Shown: piece after piece, positions 1 to 10,179 of the stretch
How the letters are laid out: every line of letters starts with the position of its first letter
Position numbering within the stretch: position 1 is the stretch's first letter
Source: Corynebacterium imitans
Lineage (GTDB): Bacteria; Actinomycetota; Actinomycetes; Mycobacteriales; Mycobacteriaceae
Reading direction: 5' to 3'
NCBI RefSeq assembly: GCF_000739455.1
Contig: NZ_CP009211.1
Coordinates: 1,933,458-1,997,457, forward strand
Length of the DNA: 64,000 bases
Notes under the pieces: model-generated
Told to the model about the DNA's origin: nothing
The model's input: only the letters and a program-made list of their open reading frames with translations
Databases searched by the model: none
Made by a program: the position numbers and the translations under genes

Positions 1-647
1 GCAGACAGGTGCGAAAGGCCCGTATCGATGTACATCTGCTGCTCCGCGTCGCTCTGGGAACTGGTGTCTCCGAGCACCATCCCCGGAATCAGCCCGCGGG
101 TTGCCTCGCCGACTTGCGCTTGTACCGCCTGGTCAAAAGTCGTTCGCACATAGTCAGCAAGCCGAGCCATCCCCTGCGGCCCGGCGTGCACTGCGATGTC
201 CCCATTGATCGTCACGGTACCGACGCCCGGCACCGTGGACTCCCCGACCCTGCCGATGGCCTCAACGTGCGCGCCGGGAACCGCGTGCGGCGGTAGGTCC
301 TCCATAAACACCGGCATGGCCGCGGGGTAGCCGTCGACATTCATCCGGATCAAGTAACCACCGCTCGCAAGCTCGCGCGGTTGTCCGCTGATGGTTCCCA
401 CCACGCTCCCCTGTGCATGCCCGGTCTGCTCCCAACGGCTCGCGAGCACGCAGCGCAGCTGCGTCCCCAGCGTGGATGCAGCTCCCAGACCCGCGACCAG
501 AATCGCTTGGCCGTACTCCTTGTACAGCACGCACGCGCCAGCCCCGACTGCGAGTGCTCCCCCAGCCCATACCGGGCCCCACAGCAGACAGCACAGCGCT
601 CCCACCCAGACGCCCACTGCAGCAGGCACGAGTCGTAGTTCCTGCAT
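1..647 (-). CDS. comEC: ComEC-type DNA uptake channel, N-terminal part (cut by window edge)
   Basis: The reading frame opens with ATG at 647 and stays open to base 1, so only about 215 N-terminal residues are visible and the C-terminus lies outside the window. It begins MQELRLVPAAVGVWVGAL, followed by hydrophobic segments, a soluble stretch like the OB-fold/DUF4131 region, and GLIPGMVLGDTSSQ then MYIDTGLSHLSA. That last part matches the entry to the ComEC competence domain as I know it. The family forms the inner-membrane channel that moves single-stranded DNA during transformation. The start lies 2 bp after the comEA stop, so the two are one operon. Whether it serves DNA uptake here is unknown. 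Confidence 0.85.
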   Translation of the reverse strand, partial: MQELRLVPAAVGVWVGALCCLLWGPVWAGGALAVGAGACVLYKEYGQAILVAGLGAASTLGTQLRCVLASRWEQTGHAQGSVVGTISGQPRELASGGYLIRMNVDGYPAAMPVFMEDLPPHAVPGAHVEAIGRVGESTVPGVGTVTINGDIAVHAGPQGMARLADYVRTTFDQAVQAQVGEATRGLIPGMVLGDTSSQSDAEQQMYIDTGLSHLS

Positions 648-649
648 CG

Positions 650-1309
650 TTACAGCCCAACGAGGTCCTTGAGCGCTTCGAACTTTGCAGGCCCGATGCC
701 TTTCACGTCCATCAGATCCTCCGGCTTTGCAAACGGGCCGTTCGTTTCGCGGTGTTGGACGATCGCCTGCGCGGTTGCTTCGCCGACGCCCGGCAACGCA
801 GTGAGTTCGGACGCGGTCGCCGTATTGAGCGACAGCACTCCCCCGCCGGCGTCTGCCGACGCATCGGCGTCTTGTGCGCCAGCCTCCCCACCAGCGTGCA
901 CAGAAGGCACGACCAACTGCTGCCCGTCGACTAAGAGTTGCGCTTGGTTCAGTGCGTAGATGTCTGCGTCTGGCCGGGCGGATGCGGCGTTGAGGGCATC
1001 CGCAACGCGCGCACCGTCTGGGAGCGTTACCAGTCCGGGGCGCTCCACTTCACCGACGACAGACACCACGATTTCCCCGCTTGGCGCGCTTTCCGTTTCG
1101 GTCGCCGCAGAGTCCCAGGTGGTCGGGGTCTCCGGCGGCGGCGAGGCACGGAGAAACGCCCACGCACCGAACGCTAGCAGTACAAATGCGACGGCGATGC
1201 AGGCATGTTTAGGCGACACGCTAAGTCGCGGTTTCGGGTATTCCACGTTAAGAAGGTCTTCTTCCCCAGTTGGGCGAGTGAGTTCTTTAATTCGGTCAAG
1301 AGTATCCAT
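650..1309 (-). CDS. comEA: ComEA-like DNA-binding protein with helix-hairpin-helix domain
   Basis: 219 aa. The order is a short cytoplasmic N-terminus, one membrane anchor (about 37-55, CIAVAFVLLAFGAWAFL), a linker, an SLBB-like domain (about 78-140, VVSVVGEVERPGLVTLPDGA), an Ala/Asp-rich linker, and a C-terminal double helix-hairpin-helix (LNTATASELTALPGVGEATA, then VKGIGPAKFEALKDLVGL). This is the standard ComEA architecture: a membrane-tethered dsDNA receptor that hands DNA to ComEC, whose gene follows after 2 bp. No clear ribosome binding site precedes the ATG. A TATTAT hexamer ends 6 nt before it, so the mRNA may be leaderless. Confidence 0.9.
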   Translation of the reverse strand: MDTLDRIKELTRPTGEEDLLNVEYPKPRLSVSPKHACIAVAFVLLAFGAWAFLRASPPPETPTTWDSAATETESAPSGEIVVSVVGEVERPGLVTLPDGARVADALNAASARPDADIYALNQAQLLVDGQQLVVPSVHAGGEAGAQDADASADAGGGVLSLNTATASELTALPGVGEATAQAIVQHRETNGPFAKPEDLMDVKGIGPAKFEALKDLVGL

Positions 1310-1315
1310 GCCCGC

Positions 1316-1321
1316 ATAATA
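1316..1321 (-). promoter_or_regulatory. Candidate -10 hexamer for leaderless comEA
   Basis: Read on the minus strand this is TATTAT followed by GCGGGC and then the comEA ATG. The 6-nt gap places the expected transcription start at or next to the start codon. The upstream 100 bp is clearly AT-richer than its surroundings. No convincing -35 is seen. Confidence 0.4.
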
Positions 1322-1431
1322 CGAAACGCAAATCGAAAATGGAAGACCCTAGTGAAATCTATCAAAAACATCCAGTACAAATGAAACGGATGAGATAGAG
1401 GGGGCTACTGAGATTCCGCCCTCGCCGCGGA

Positions 1432-2229
1432 CTACCCCTCGCGCTGCGAGGAGAACACCACCGAAAGCCCGATCGCCCCCTGACCGGTATGCACCGAAAT
1501 CACATCCACCAGCGGCTCGATCAAAATCCGCGAGCCATCCGGTAACACCGCCTCCAGCGTATCCGCAAGCTGATTTGCGGCCTCAACCGCATCAGTGTGC
1601 TGGATCGCCGCGAAGACTGGCTTGTCGCCTGCTCGCTCCATCACCAGCTCCGCAAGCTTTGCAAAGGCTTTCGTCTGCGTCCGCGTTTTACCGGCGAGCT
1701 CAAGTTTGCCAGCGTTGAGCCGCAGGATCGGTTTGGTAGCGAGCAATGCGGCGGAAAGGACTGCAGTGCCCGTCGATAAGCGACCGCTCTTGCGCAAATC
1801 ATCAAGCTGGCTGAGGTAAAGCCACGTCTCGGAGCGCTCGATGGTCGAGCGCGCCATCGCCTCGCACTCGTCCAAGTCAGCCCCCTCGCGCGCGAGCGTC
1901 GCCGCCGCCATCGCCGCAGCACCAATACTCATCCCCGCAGTGTCCGTCTCCACGACCCGCACGGTATCCGGGAACACCCCCGCAGCTTGGACTGCGGCCG
2001 ACCACGTCGAGGAAAAGTGCTTCGACAAGTGCAACGCGACCACGCCATCGTCCCCGCCGCGCTCCAATTGCCGCGCGTAGCACGCCGCAAGCTCAATCGC
2101 GCTCAGCCCGCTTGTCGACGCCCCCTCGTCCCCCTCCATCACATGCAGCGCAGCCTCGGTGATATCAAGCTCCTGCAGCAATTCCTCAGACAAACCTGCG
2201 GCGGAATCAACCACAATGCGTACCGTCAT
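1432..2229 (-). CDS. DegV family fatty acid-binding protein
   Basis: 265 aa from ATG 2229 (MTVRIVVDSAAGLSEELLQE). The frame is open further upstream, but this ATG forms an ATGA overlap with the stop of the preceding phosphatase gene, which favours it. Family features are the N-terminal VDSAAGL, a HLSKHFSSTWSAA segment typical of the lipid-binding region, and a C-terminal HTGQGAIGLSV close to the HxGPGxxG motif. DegV/FakB proteins bind a fatty acid; in Firmicutes they present it to the FakA kinase. No kinase is adjacent here, so the substrate and role stay open. It is co-transcribed with gpgP and rsfS. Confidence 0.85.
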   Translation of the reverse strand: MTVRIVVDSAAGLSEELLQELDITEAALHVMEGDEGASTSGLSAIELAACYARQLERGGDDGVVALHLSKHFSSTWSAAVQAAGVFPDTVRVVETDTAGMSIGAAAMAAATLAREGADLDECEAMARSTIERSETWLYLSQLDDLRKSGRLSTGTAVLSAALLATKPILRLNAGKLELAGKTRTQTKAFAKLAELVMERAGDKPVFAAIQHTDAVEAANQLADTLEAVLPDGSRILIEPLVDVISVHTGQGAIGLSVVFSSQREG

Positions 2230-2879
2230 GGGGCAACCAACCCCTGATTCCACGCCTCCAGGTACCACTGCACCTCGTCGTCGCCTCCCGAGTCCCCGGC
2301 GCGGTACGCAGGTAGCGCGTACAAGCGCGCGGTATTCGTGTTACCCAGACTCTTAAAGAGCGGGTACTGCGCGACATCGAAGCCGAGCAGACTGGCAGTC
2401 AGCGCAGAGATCGTCCCTCCGTGCGCTACTAAAAGCACCGCCGAATCGCCCCACTGCGCATAGTCCGCGAGCAGCTCGTCCACCACCGGGCGGGCCCGCT
2501 GCGCCACCTGCACGCGGCTCTCACCTTCCGGGGGTGCCCATGTCGCGTCGTTGCGCCAATGCGCACGCGCCCCCGGGTGAGCTCCGTCGACTTCCTCGTG
2601 CGACTTGCCCTGCCACGCCCCCAAGTGGGTCTCCCGCAGGCGCGGGTCCGTAGTCACAGGCACGCCGACTGCGTCAGCAATAATCTCCGCGGTGTCGGCC
2701 GCGCGCGAAAGATCGGAGGCGACAATTTTCGACACACCGAGCTGCGCCACCATGCTCGCCGCAGCGCGCGCCTGAGCAATCCCGGTCTCCGACAACTGGG
2801 TGTCCAGGTGCCCCTGCATCCTCCGGGTCGCGTTGTACACGGTTTGCCCATGCCTCAGCATGATGAGTCGGCGCTGCAT
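2226..2879 (-). CDS. gpgP: Histidine phosphatase, probable glucosyl-3-phosphoglycerate phosphatase
   Basis: 217 aa. The phosphoglycerate mutase-like signature LRHGQT lies at 8-13 (His10 would carry the phosphate), a Glu-containing RETHLGAWQG lies near 82, and the second catalytic His is in VAHGG near 152. The place between rsfS-nadD and degV equals that of mycobacterial Rv2419c, which dephosphorylates glucosyl-3-phosphoglycerate on the way to methylglucose lipopolysaccharide. The gene symbol rests on synteny plus family, because the superfamily is broad. GGAGGA lies just upstream of the ATG. The stop overlaps the degV start. Confidence 0.75.
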   Translation of the reverse strand: MQRRLIMLRHGQTVYNATRRMQGHLDTQLSETGIAQARAAASMVAQLGVSKIVASDLSRAADTAEIIADAVGVPVTTDPRLRETHLGAWQGKSHEEVDGAHPGARAHWRNDATWAPPEGESRVQVAQRARPVVDELLADYAQWGDSAVLLVAHGGTISALTASLLGFDVAQYPLFKSLGNTNTARLYALPAYRAGDSGGDDEVQWYLEAWNQGLVAP

Positions 2880-2946
2880 CGGCGATCCTCCTTACGTAAG
2901 TGGGCGGAACTTCGGGCGACGGAAACCACACAAGCGTGGCTCGCGT

Positions 2947-3402
2947 TTAGTCCTCGTCTTCGGGTGCCTCGCCAGCAAGCGGCAGATCCTCGAGATCCTC
3001 AACCCCGCGGACTTCCGTGAAATCCTCCGGACGCTGATACGGCTCGATCCCTTCCACGGTGATAGCCGGGCAATCCGCGTACAGGCGGTCAAGCCCGTAG
3101 AACTCGCGCTCCTGCTCACGCTGCACGTGCACCACGAAGTCCCCGTAGTCCAGCAGCACCCAGCGGAACTCGCGGTTGCCTTCGCGACGCTTCGGCTCCA
3201 GGCCCGCCTCGGTCAGCTCAGCCTCCACCTCATCAACAATCGCGGCGACCTGACGCTCATTGTTTGCCGATACGACGACAAAAATATCCGTAATGCCCAT
3301 CACCTGGGACACATCAAGCACGGCAATATTGGTGCCGAGTTTCTCATCAGCAGCCTTCGCCGCAATGGTGGCCTGTTCAATGGAGATCTGCGCTGCGCTC
3401 AA
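2947..3402 (-). CDS. rsfS: Ribosomal silencing factor RsfS
   Basis: About 151 aa. I choose the TTG at 3402 (LSAAQISIEQAT) because AAAAGGAA lies about 8 nt before it; an in-frame TTG at 3420 would place that signal inside the gene. Conserved RsfS/DUF143 features are VLDVSQVMGITDIFVVVSA, NERQVAAIVDEVE and DYGDFVVHVQREQEREFYG, then LDRLYAD. The family binds ribosomal protein uL14 and blocks subunit joining during starvation. An acidic tail (PLAGEAPEDED) follows the domain. The nadD-rsfS-gpgP order is conserved in actinobacteria. Confidence 0.92.
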   Translation of the reverse strand: MSAAQISIEQATIAAKAADEKLGTNIAVLDVSQVMGITDIFVVVSANNERQVAAIVDEVEAELTEAGLEPKRREGNREFRWVLLDYGDFVVHVQREQEREFYGLDRLYADCPAITVEGIEPYQRPEDFTEVRGVEDLEDLPLAGEAPEDED

Positions 3403-3477
3403 GAAGCAATTCCTTTTCAAGTACCAAGATAAAATGTAACGCCCTCATTGTCCCATGACAGGCGCGCAAAGTGCCAC

Positions 3478-4101
3478 TTACTGATAGAGCCGATTCTTCG
3501 CGATGTACTGCACCACCCCATCCGGCACTAAGTACCACACCGGACGGCCCTCCTGCGCGCGCTTGCGACAATCCGTGGAAGAAATCGCCATCGCCGGGAT
3601 CTCGATCAGGTGCACACGGCGCTGAATCTCCTCCGGAAACATCTCCTCCGTCAGCTCATAGCCTGGCCTGGTGACCCCGACGAACTCGGCGAGCTCAAAC
3701 ATCTCTTCCCAATGCCGCCAAGACATAATCGAACTCAGCGCGTCCGCGCCCGTAATGAAAAACAGCTTCGCGTCGGGGAACTGTTCCCGAAGATCCCGCA
3801 AAGTATCCAACGTGTACGTGGGGCCACCCCGGTCAATATCGACCCTTGAGACCGAAAAACGCGGATTAGAAGCAGTGGCCACCACGCTCATCAAATACCG
3901 ATCCTCGGCCGCGGTAATCTCCCGATCCGCCTTCTGCCACGGGTTACCCGTCGGCACGAAGAGGACCTCGTCTAAGTCAAACCTGTCGGCGACCTCGCTC
4001 GCCGCCACGAGGTGGCCGTGGTGGATCGGATCAAACGTACCGCCCATGATGCCGATGCGGGAGGCACCGGCGAGCGAATCAGCAAACTCTTCCATGGTCA
4101 C
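3478..4101 (-). CDS. nadD: Nicotinate-nucleotide adenylyltransferase
   Basis: 207 aa. The nucleotidyltransferase signature [15 protein letters not shown] spans 20-34 with the catalytic Hx[11 protein letters not shown] forms the nicotinate-side loop and [13 protein letters not shown] is the C-terminal ISSTxxR motif. It converts nicotinate mononucleotide plus ATP to deamido-NAD in NAD synthesis. Length is normal. ATG 4101 gives MTMEEF; an internal ATG two codons on is also possible. It lies directly upstream of rsfS in the same direction. Confidence 0.95.
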   Translation of the reverse strand: MTMEEFADSLAGASRIGIMGGTFDPIHHGHLVAASEVADRFDLDEVLFVPTGNPWQKADREITAAEDRYLMSVVATASNPRFSVSRVDIDRGGPTYTLDTLRDLREQFPDAKLFFITGADALSSIMSWRHWEEMFELAEFVGVTRPGYELTEEMFPEEIQRRVHLIEIPAMAISSTDCRKRAQEGRPVWYLVPDGVVQYIAKNRLYQ

Positions 4102-4145
4102 CAGGCTACGCGGAGCGGGTCGCGACGAAGCCTTCCCGCCCCTGC

Positions 4146-5096
4146 TTAGCGGTACCGGACCTGGTCCACAAACCTGCCGAAGGTGTCCGAAACCTGGTTA
4201 TCCCAGCGCGAAGGCCAAATGTAGTAGCGCCCGTGGTTGCCACCGTTGCCCTGGGAGGCGCGCAACGTCTGGATCGACAGGTCGCACACACCATCCAGTG
4301 GCAAACAGTAGTTCACACGGTTGCGCGTCCCGGCAGCAGTCTTCATATTGAACGGCAAGAAGCCCAATATGCCTCCGGCGCCACCGCCTGCAACACCAAC
4401 CGTAGCCGGATCCCAAGGGGCGGTGTTCGGGCTACCGAAGTAGACCACGCCCGCAAGCTGTCCACGCCGCGCCAGCTCCCGCTCATGCTCCAGCATGATC
4501 ATCGTGCCCTGCGAATAGCCGGACAAAATGTACTTCGGACGGCACCCAGTGGACCGCTCATAGTTGTTGATCATGGCCATCACGCCAGTGCGGCCAATCT
4601 GCACGGAATCACGGAACTCATTGCCGGCCCGCACGGCCATGCGCAGCACCGGCATGCTGTACTGCACCGCCAGGCCGAGCGCCTGCATCACAGTCGACGG
4701 TGCAATGACATTCGGTACTTCGTACTCCGGGTAGACGGCCGGGTAGTAGCGCGGCTCAAGGCCGAGCACCTCCACGTCCTTCATCAGTGAATTGCCGCCG
4801 TGCGTCGCCCGGTAGCGACCTTCGGCGTGGTGCAAGAAGGCACGAATGGTCTGCCCCTCCCATCCGTTGGACACCCACGGTGCCTGGGAGGAGTAGCGGG
4901 TGCGGTAAATCTGGTCGTTCTGACCGGAGCCGCGGGCCGCGACAAACGCGACCGCCGGGCAGCGGTGCTGCGCTTCAGCCTGTGGGACAGGGGCAATCGG
5001 GGTAAGCACCGCAGTAACCGCGGCGACAAAGGCAATGACGAGGGCGCTCACGCGAAGGCGCCAGGAGGCATGGGATTTCAACACGCCAATGAGCAT
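4146..5096 (-). CDS. Secreted cutinase-family esterase
   Basis: 316 aa from ATG 5096. The frame extends to 5156, but that would overlap proA and put the signal peptide too far inside. The N-terminus has a Lys/Arg region, a hydrophobic core ([18 protein letters not shown]) and a likely AEA cleavage site. The mature part carries FVAARGSGQ, the serine-nucleophile elbow GYSQG, paired cysteines (HRCP, STGCRP, NYCLP, GVCDLS) and a late NHGRYYIW that would supply the catalytic His. These are cutinase/CE5 features; family members cleave lipid esters such as envelope mycolates or host lipids. The actual substrate cannot be read from sequence. It lies between nadD and proA. Confidence 0.8.
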   Translation of the reverse strand: MLIGVLKSHASWRLRVSALVIAFVAAVTAVLTPIAPVPQAEAQHRCPAVAFVAARGSGQNDQIYRTRYSSQAPWVSNGWEGQTIRAFLHHAEGRYRATHGGNSLMKDVEVLGLEPRYYPAVYPEYEVPNVIAPSTVMQALGLAVQYSMPVLRMAVRAGNEFRDSVQIGRTGVMAMINNYERSTGCRPKYILSGYSQGTMIMLEHERELARRGQLAGVVYFGSPNTAPWDPATVGVAGGGAGGILGFLPFNMKTAAGTRNRVNYCLPLDGVCDLSIQTLRASQGNGGNHGRYYIWPSRWDNQVSDTFGRFVDQVRYR

Positions 5097-5127
5097 AGAG
5101 CCAGATTGCCCCAATGTCTCATTAAGG

Positions 5128-6405
5128 TTACGGCCTGGTGTGCCCAGCCCCCTCAACGATCCACTTTGTGCTGGTCAGCTCGGGCAGCCCCATCGGGCCA
5201 CGCGCGTGCAGCTTCTGGGTAGAAATCCCAATCTCGGCACCCATGCCGTACTGCTCGCCGTCTGTGAATGCTGTGGAAGCGTTCAGCACCACTGCTGCCG
5301 CGTCAACACCATCAGCAAAACGCTGCAGTGCCCGCGCGCTATCCGAGGCGATAGCTTCTGTGTGCCCGGTGCTGTACTTCGCAATGTGCGCGATCGCGCC
5401 CTCCACACCGTCAACCTCCGCGCACGCGATATCGAACGACAGGTACTCATCTGCCCAGTCTTCCGCCGTGGCAGCCACGATGTCGCGGGCACCGCACGCC
5501 GAAAGCGTCTCCACGTCGCCATGGACGGTGACCGAGGCCTCCTGGAGCGCCTCGATGACGCGGAGCTTGTCGGCGTCGGACAACGCAGCGTCGAGAAGCA
5601 CTGTCTCCGTCGCATTACACACCGAGCAGCGACGTGTCTTGCCGTTGAGCAGCATGTCAATCGCCGAATCCAGCGGGGCATCTTTGTCGATGTAGAAGTG
5701 GCAGTTGCCCGTGCCCGTCTCAATCGCTGGCACTGTCGCGTGTTGCACCACCGCGTGAATCAATGAGGCACTCCCGCGCGGGATGACCACGTCGACCAGG
5801 CCGCGAGCCGTAATCAACTCCTGCACCGTCGCGTGGCTCTCGCACGGCAGGAGCTGTACCGCCTCACGCGGAAGCTCAGCCTCAGCGAGTACGTCCTGCA
5901 GCACCGCGACCAGCGCCGCGTTCGAACGCACTGCAGATTTCGAGCCGCGCAAAAGTGCAACGTTGCCCGATTTCAGGGCGAGCCCGAAGGCATCCACCGT
6001 GACGTTCGGACGGGCCTCGTAGACCATCCCCATCACGCCCAGCGGCACGCGCACTTGCCGCAGTTTCAGCCCATTCGGCAGCGTACGACCCTGCACAACG
6101 TCACCGACCGGATCCGGCAGCCCCGCAACCTGGAGCAGACCGTCAGCGATGCCCGCGACACGATCGGTGTCAAGGGCCAGGCGGTCGATGAGCGACCCAT
6201 CCATCCCGTTCTCACGTCCGGCCGCGATGTCGGCGCGGTTCGCCTCAAGGATCTCCTCTGTGCGCGCGACGAGTGCTTCAGCAGCCGTGCGAAGCACCGT
6301 GTTCTTGGCTTCGGTCGAGAGCTCTGCAAGCTGCGGCGCAACGCGCTTCGCGGCTCGCGCGAGCTGGTGGACGCTCCCAGCCGTACTCTCTGCGTGATCG
6401 TGCAT
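5128..6405 (-). CDS. proA: Gamma-glutamyl phosphate reductase
   Basis: 425 aa from ATG 6405, 1 bp after the stop of the dehydrogenase gene; the longer frame to 6459 would overlap that gene. Diagnostic ProA segments are [30 protein letters not shown], the active-site cysteine region [12 protein letters not shown], and [14 protein letters not shown]. It reduces gamma-glutamyl phosphate to glutamate semialdehyde with NADPH, the second step of proline synthesis. proB lies two genes upstream in the same operon. Confidence 0.96.
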   Translation of the reverse strand: MHDHAESTAGSVHQLARAAKRVAPQLAELSTEAKNTVLRTAAEALVARTEEILEANRADIAAGRENGMDGSLIDRLALDTDRVAGIADGLLQVAGLPDPVGDVVQGRTLPNGLKLRQVRVPLGVMGMVYEARPNVTVDAFGLALKSGNVALLRGSKSAVRSNAALVAVLQDVLAEAELPREAVQLLPCESHATVQELITARGLVDVVIPRGSASLIHAVVQHATVPAIETGTGNCHFYIDKDAPLDSAIDMLLNGKTRRCSVCNATETVLLDAALSDADKLRVIEALQEASVTVHGDVETLSACGARDIVAATAEDWADEYLSFDIACAEVDGVEGAIAHIAKYSTGHTEAIASDSARALQRFADGVDAAAVVLNASTAFTDGEQYGMGAEIGISTQKLHARGPMGLPELTSTKWIVEGAGHTRP

Positions 6406-6406
6406 G

Positions 6407-7336
6407 TTAGTACCCCGCGTCCACGTCGACTTCGGTGTGCATTTGCTCACCGCTGGCAAACTTCTCCCAGTTCTTCACCGCGAGCGCGCCCACGCGTCGC
6501 TCCATGAACCGCGGAATGTTGGCAGTGTGCGGCGTAATCACGACCGTGTCCATGTCCCACAGCGGGTGATCGGCAGGCAGCGGCTCGGGCTCTGTCACGT
6601 CCAAGCCCGCCCCCGCAATGGTGCCATGACGCAGCGCGTCCGTCAGCGCCTCGGTGTCGATGAGGCCGCCGCGCCCGACGTTCACGATCACCGCGTTCGA
6701 CGGCATCGCCGCAAGTACCTCAGCGTTCACGAGGTGCTTCGTGTCCGGTGTCAGCGGCGCGAGCAGGACAAAGTACTCGTTGTTGGCCCACACCTGCGCC
6801 ATCGCTTCAGCATCGGACATCGCGACAGTTTGCACCGCGCCCTTTACCTCGCGCCCAGAACGGTTCACCGCAGTGACCTCAACCCCGAACGGGGCGAGGA
6901 ACTCGATCAGCTTCTTGCCAATGCCGCCAGCACCGATCAGTGCCAGCTTTTTATTGTCGAAGAGGAACTCAGTCTCATCGAAGAGCTGGCTTTGGTTCCA
7001 TTCGCGTCGCACCGCTTTGTGCCGGTGCGACACCGCGAGCAACAGACCAAGCGTCGACTCGGCCACGGTGTCGTCGTAGATTCCTGCTGCGTTAGCAAAG
7101 CGGACTCCACGCGCCGCATGCTTGGCCAGAATCCCGGCGTCCAGGAGCATCTCAATACCGGCGTAGCCGATCTGCACGACCTTCACGCTCTCCGGCAGTG
7201 TGTCCGGAAAATCTTTCGGGCCGCCACGGAACACAAGCATGTCCGGGTTCTGCTCAAGGTCAACCATTTCGTGGCCTGCCGCTTGAAGATCAGCGACCGA
7301 GGCCTCCCACGGGGAAGGAAGAAAAGCAAACTTCAT
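6407..7336 (-). CDS. D-isomer 2-hydroxyacid dehydrogenase between proB and proA
   Basis: 309 aa from ATG 7336 ([15 protein letters not shown]), preceded by GGTGGGGG; upstream in-frame codons are rejected because they run into proB. The NAD-binding motif is [16 protein letters not shown]. The family's catalytic residues are visible as [10 protein letters not shown] (Arg), [13 protein letters not shown] (Glu) and ITPHTAN (His). The substrate is unknown. An unnamed dehydrogenase at the same place is known from the C. glutamicum proB-proA locus. Spacing to proB is 16 bp and to proA 1 bp, so the three are surely co-transcribed. A direct role in proline metabolism is not established. Confidence 0.88.
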   Translation of the reverse strand: MKFAFLPSPWEASVADLQAAGHEMVDLEQNPDMLVFRGGPKDFPDTLPESVKVVQIGYAGIEMLLDAGILAKHAARGVRFANAAGIYDDTVAESTLGLLLAVSHRHKAVRREWNQSQLFDETEFLFDNKKLALIGAGGIGKKLIEFLAPFGVEVTAVNRSGREVKGAVQTVAMSDAEAMAQVWANNEYFVLLAPLTPDTKHLVNAEVLAAMPSNAVIVNVGRGGLIDTEALTDALRHGTIAGAGLDVTEPEPLPADHPLWDMDTVVITPHTANIPRFMERRVGALAVKNWEKFASGEQMHTEVDVDAGY

Positions 7337-7352
7337 GCCCCCACCGTAGTCG

Positions 7353-8498
7353 TTACAATCGGCTCGCGTAATGAGATAGGTAATCCGCGTGCACAACCGG
7401 GCGCCGTTTATCTTCCGCAAGCTCTGATGTGTGCTTGCCACACATATCGGCAAGCTCAGTCGCGTCGTAGGCGACCTCACCTCGGCCAATCACTTCAGAG
7501 TCCGGGCCGAGAATCTCCACGATGTCGCCGGCATGAAATTCGCCTTCGACGCTGGTAATCCCCACCGCGAGCAGACTCGTCCCGCCGCGAGTCACCGCCT
7601 CAACAGCTCCCGCGTCCAGCCGCAGGACCCCCTCCGCATCCGCGGCGTAGAGCGCCCAAAACTTCCAGGCACGAAGCTGCGACGCCGGTCGCGTGTGAAA
7701 CACGGTGCCACAGTCGGCGCTGCCCAGCGCTTGGGCAATATTGCTTGCCGACGTCAACAGCACCGGTACCCCACCACGCGTCGCCAACCGCGCCGCCGAC
7801 ACTTTAGCCGCCATCCCGCCGGTGCCGAACACGCCACCATCGCCGGCTGCGACCCCTTCGAGGTCGTGTCCACTGCGCACCTCGGTGAGCATGCGTGCTG
7901 TCGGGTCTGCAGGATTTCGGTCGTACAACCCGTCCACATCCGAGAGCAGCACGAGCGCATCGGCAGCAGTCAGCGTTGCCACGATTGCCGACAGTCGGTC
8001 GTTGTCCCCGAAACGCATTTCCGAAGTAGCAACCGTATCGTTCTCGTTCACAATCGGCACAGCTCCCAACTGGCGCAGCCTGTCAATCGTGCGCTGTGCG
8101 TTCCGGGCCCGTTCACGCACACCAGCATCGGCCTGTGTCAGAAGCACCTGCCCAGCCGTCCGGTCATAGCGAGCAAACGACGCACCCCACGCTTGCGCAA
8201 GGTGAACTTGGCCAGTTGCGGAAGCCGCCTGCTTCGTTGCCAAATCTCGCGGACGCTGCGACAACCCCAGCGGTGCCATACCGGCAGCGATTGAACCAGA
8301 TGAGACAACGATGATGTCGGTGCCTGCGCTCATCCGTGCATGCATGGCGTCGACAAGCGCATCAATCTTTTCAGGGCTGACGGACGAGTCCGCATTGACC
8401 AGCGAGCTCGACCCGATCTTGACCACAATCCTTCGCGCGCTCGCAATGTGCGCGCGAAGCTGGGATTCGGAAAGGTCAGGCGTTAAGGCAGCAGGCAT
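7353..8498 (-). CDS. proB: Glutamate 5-kinase with PUA domain
   Basis: 381 aa. The amino acid kinase domain starts at about 22 with [14 protein letters not shown] and includes [34 protein letters not shown] and [13 protein letters not shown], then [15 protein letters not shown]-terminal PUA domain (about 285-381) has [14 protein letters not shown] and [19 protein letters not shown]. It phosphorylates glutamate in the first, normally feedback-regulated step of proline synthesis. It follows obgE by 11 bp, the usual obgE-proB-proA order. Confidence 0.96.
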   Translation of the reverse strand: MPAALTPDLSESQLRAHIASARRIVVKIGSSSLVNADSSVSPEKIDALVDAMHARMSAGTDIIVVSSGSIAAGMAPLGLSQRPRDLATKQAASATGQVHLAQAWGASFARYDRTAGQVLLTQADAGVRERARNAQRTIDRLRQLGAVPIVNENDTVATSEMRFGDNDRLSAIVATLTAADALVLLSDVDGLYDRNPADPTARMLTEVRSGHDLEGVAAGDGGVFGTGGMAAKVSAARLATRGGVPVLLTSASNIAQALGSADCGTVFHTRPASQLRAWKFWALYAADAEGVLRLDAGAVEAVTRGGTSLLAVGITSVEGEFHAGDIVEILGPDSEVIGRGEVAYDATELADMCGKHTSELAEDKRRPVVHADYLSHYASRL

Positions 8499-8509
8499 AA
8501 GGATTCAGT

Positions 8510-10042
8510 CTAGCCCTCCCAGCGCTTGCGCTCCGCTTCTTCTCCGTCGCCGTAATCAAACTCATCGATGAGGCCACGCCGCGCCTGCGAGGCACGCTTG
8601 CGTTCCGCGGCAGAGATTCGGTTTGTGTCGTACAGGCGGGCGTCCGCGCCGCGGCCTGCAAGCGTCGGGTCCCCGCCACGCATCGGCTCCCAATCGAAGG
8701 AAATGTCTCCGATGGTGACGGTATCGCCCTCTTGCGCGCCGATCCGCCTGAGTTCGTCCTCGACGCCGGCCCTTTCCAGACGATCCGAGAGATATCCGAC
8801 CGCTTCATCGTTTTCGAAGTCGGTCTGGCGGATCCAGCGCTCTGCTTTCTCGCCAGTGACGATCCAGCCTTCGGGATACATCGGGTCGCGCTCGACCACA
8901 ATGCCGCTGTCTGCCTTACCTTTACGACCCTTGCGCGACACACCGCGCGGGCGAATGATCTCTTGCTGCTCGACAGTTGCAGCGGACTTCTTCGCCTTCC
9001 GCTGCGACTTGCGGGTTTGCTCGACGACATTCCACATCGCCCATTTGAGCTCTTCCAAGCCCGCACGGGTCGCCGTCGAAATCTGGAAAACGGGCCACCC
9101 GAATCGCTCCTTAATGTCTTCGAGGAGAAACTCGGCGAGCTCTGCCGCTTCCGGGATATCCATTTTGTTCAGCACAATGATGCGCGGCCGCTCACGCAGA
9201 TCCCCGAGGCCCGAGTCGTGGTCGAGTGCATCCGCGTAACTATCCAGCTCCGCTTCCAACGCCTCCACGTCAGAGATCGGGTCTCGGCCGGGTTCAATCG
9301 ACGCCACATCAACAACATGGACAAGCACAGCGGTGCGCTCAATGTGCCGCAAGAAGTCGAGCCCCAGGCCCTTGCCTTGGCTTGCCCCCGGAATCAACCC
9401 GGGGACATCGGCAACCGTAAACGTGTCGTCGCCCACGTCCACAACGCCCAGGTTCGGAGCAAGCGTAGTAAATGGGTAATCCGCAATCTTCGGTTTCGCT
9501 GCAGACAGGACCGAGATGAGCGAGGACTTACCTGCCGACGGGAAACCGACGAGCCCCACGTCAGCCATAGACTTCAGCTCCAGGATGAGGTCGTGCGCCT
9601 CACCTGGCTCGCCCTTGAGCGCAAAGCCCGGGGCCTTGCGCTTTGCGGTAGCGAGCGCCGCGTTGCCCAGCCCGCCGTACCCGCCTTCGGCAGCCATAAA
9701 CCTCGTACCAGGCACCGTCAGGTCCGCCAGAATCTCGCCGTCCTCATTGCGTACCACGGTGCCCACTGGCACCTCCAAGATGAGGTCCTCACCACGAGCC
9801 CCGTTGCGGTGATCACCCTCGCCGTTGCCGCCACGACCGGCCTTGACGTGCGGTCGGTACTGAAAATCGAGAAGCGTGTGCACCTGTGTCGACACTTCCA
9901 AAACAATGTCGCCGCCGTGCCCACCGTTGCCCCCGTCTGGGCCGCCGAGTGGCTTGAACTTTTCGCGGTGCACGGACACGCACCCGTGCCCACCGTCACC
10001 TGCTTGCAAATGCAGCACCGCGCGATCAACAAACTGCGCCAT
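8510..10042 (-). CDS. obgE: GTPase Obg
   Basis: 510 aa from ATG 10042 ([12 protein letters not shown]), with GGAGGCGGG upstream; the open frame to 10165 is not needed. The glycine-rich Obg fold ([20 protein letters not shown] onward) is followed by the G domain with [13 protein letters not shown] (P-loop), [12 protein letters not shown] (DxPG) and VLNKMDIPE (NKxD). A C-terminal OCT domain follows (about 345-430), ending in a charged actinobacterial tail. Obg binds the 50S subunit and assists its maturation. In most relatives it directly follows rpmA; here a 4.3-kb insertion separates them. Confidence 0.95.
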   Translation of the reverse strand: MAQFVDRAVLHLQAGDGGHGCVSVHREKFKPLGGPDGGNGGHGGDIVLEVSTQVHTLLDFQYRPHVKAGRGGNGEGDHRNGARGEDLILEVPVGTVVRNEDGEILADLTVPGTRFMAAEGGYGGLGNAALATAKRKAPGFALKGEPGEAHDLILELKSMADVGLVGFPSAGKSSLISVLSAAKPKIADYPFTTLAPNLGVVDVGDDTFTVADVPGLIPGASQGKGLGLDFLRHIERTAVLVHVVDVASIEPGRDPISDVEALEAELDSYADALDHDSGLGDLRERPRIIVLNKMDIPEAAELAEFLLEDIKERFGWPVFQISTATRAGLEELKWAMWNVVEQTRKSQRKAKKSAATVEQQEIIRPRGVSRKGRKGKADSGIVVERDPMYPEGWIVTGEKAERWIRQTDFENDEAVGYLSDRLERAGVEDELRRIGAQEGDTVTIGDISFDWEPMRGGDPTLAGRGADARLYDTNRISAAERKRASQARRGLIDEFDYGDGEEAERKRWEG

Positions 10043-10179
10043 GGTCTTGCCCGCCTCCCTCTCGTAAATGATCCGCCTGCTCGTGCGCGTCCCACGCGTT
10101 ACAACGTGTGCGGCACCTCCAACAAGGTTTCTTACATGCAGGGTACCGGGTGAACCGCAAAGCAAGTAACGGCTCCGAT

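Noticed and set aside
9..296. 95-codon plus-strand frame at the left edge
   Set aside because: It is the antisense of the comEC coding region, which stays open through the window edge and shows family motifs.
8732..10153. 473-codon open frame antisense to obgE
   Set aside because: Shadow frame; obgE has complete G motifs on the other strand.
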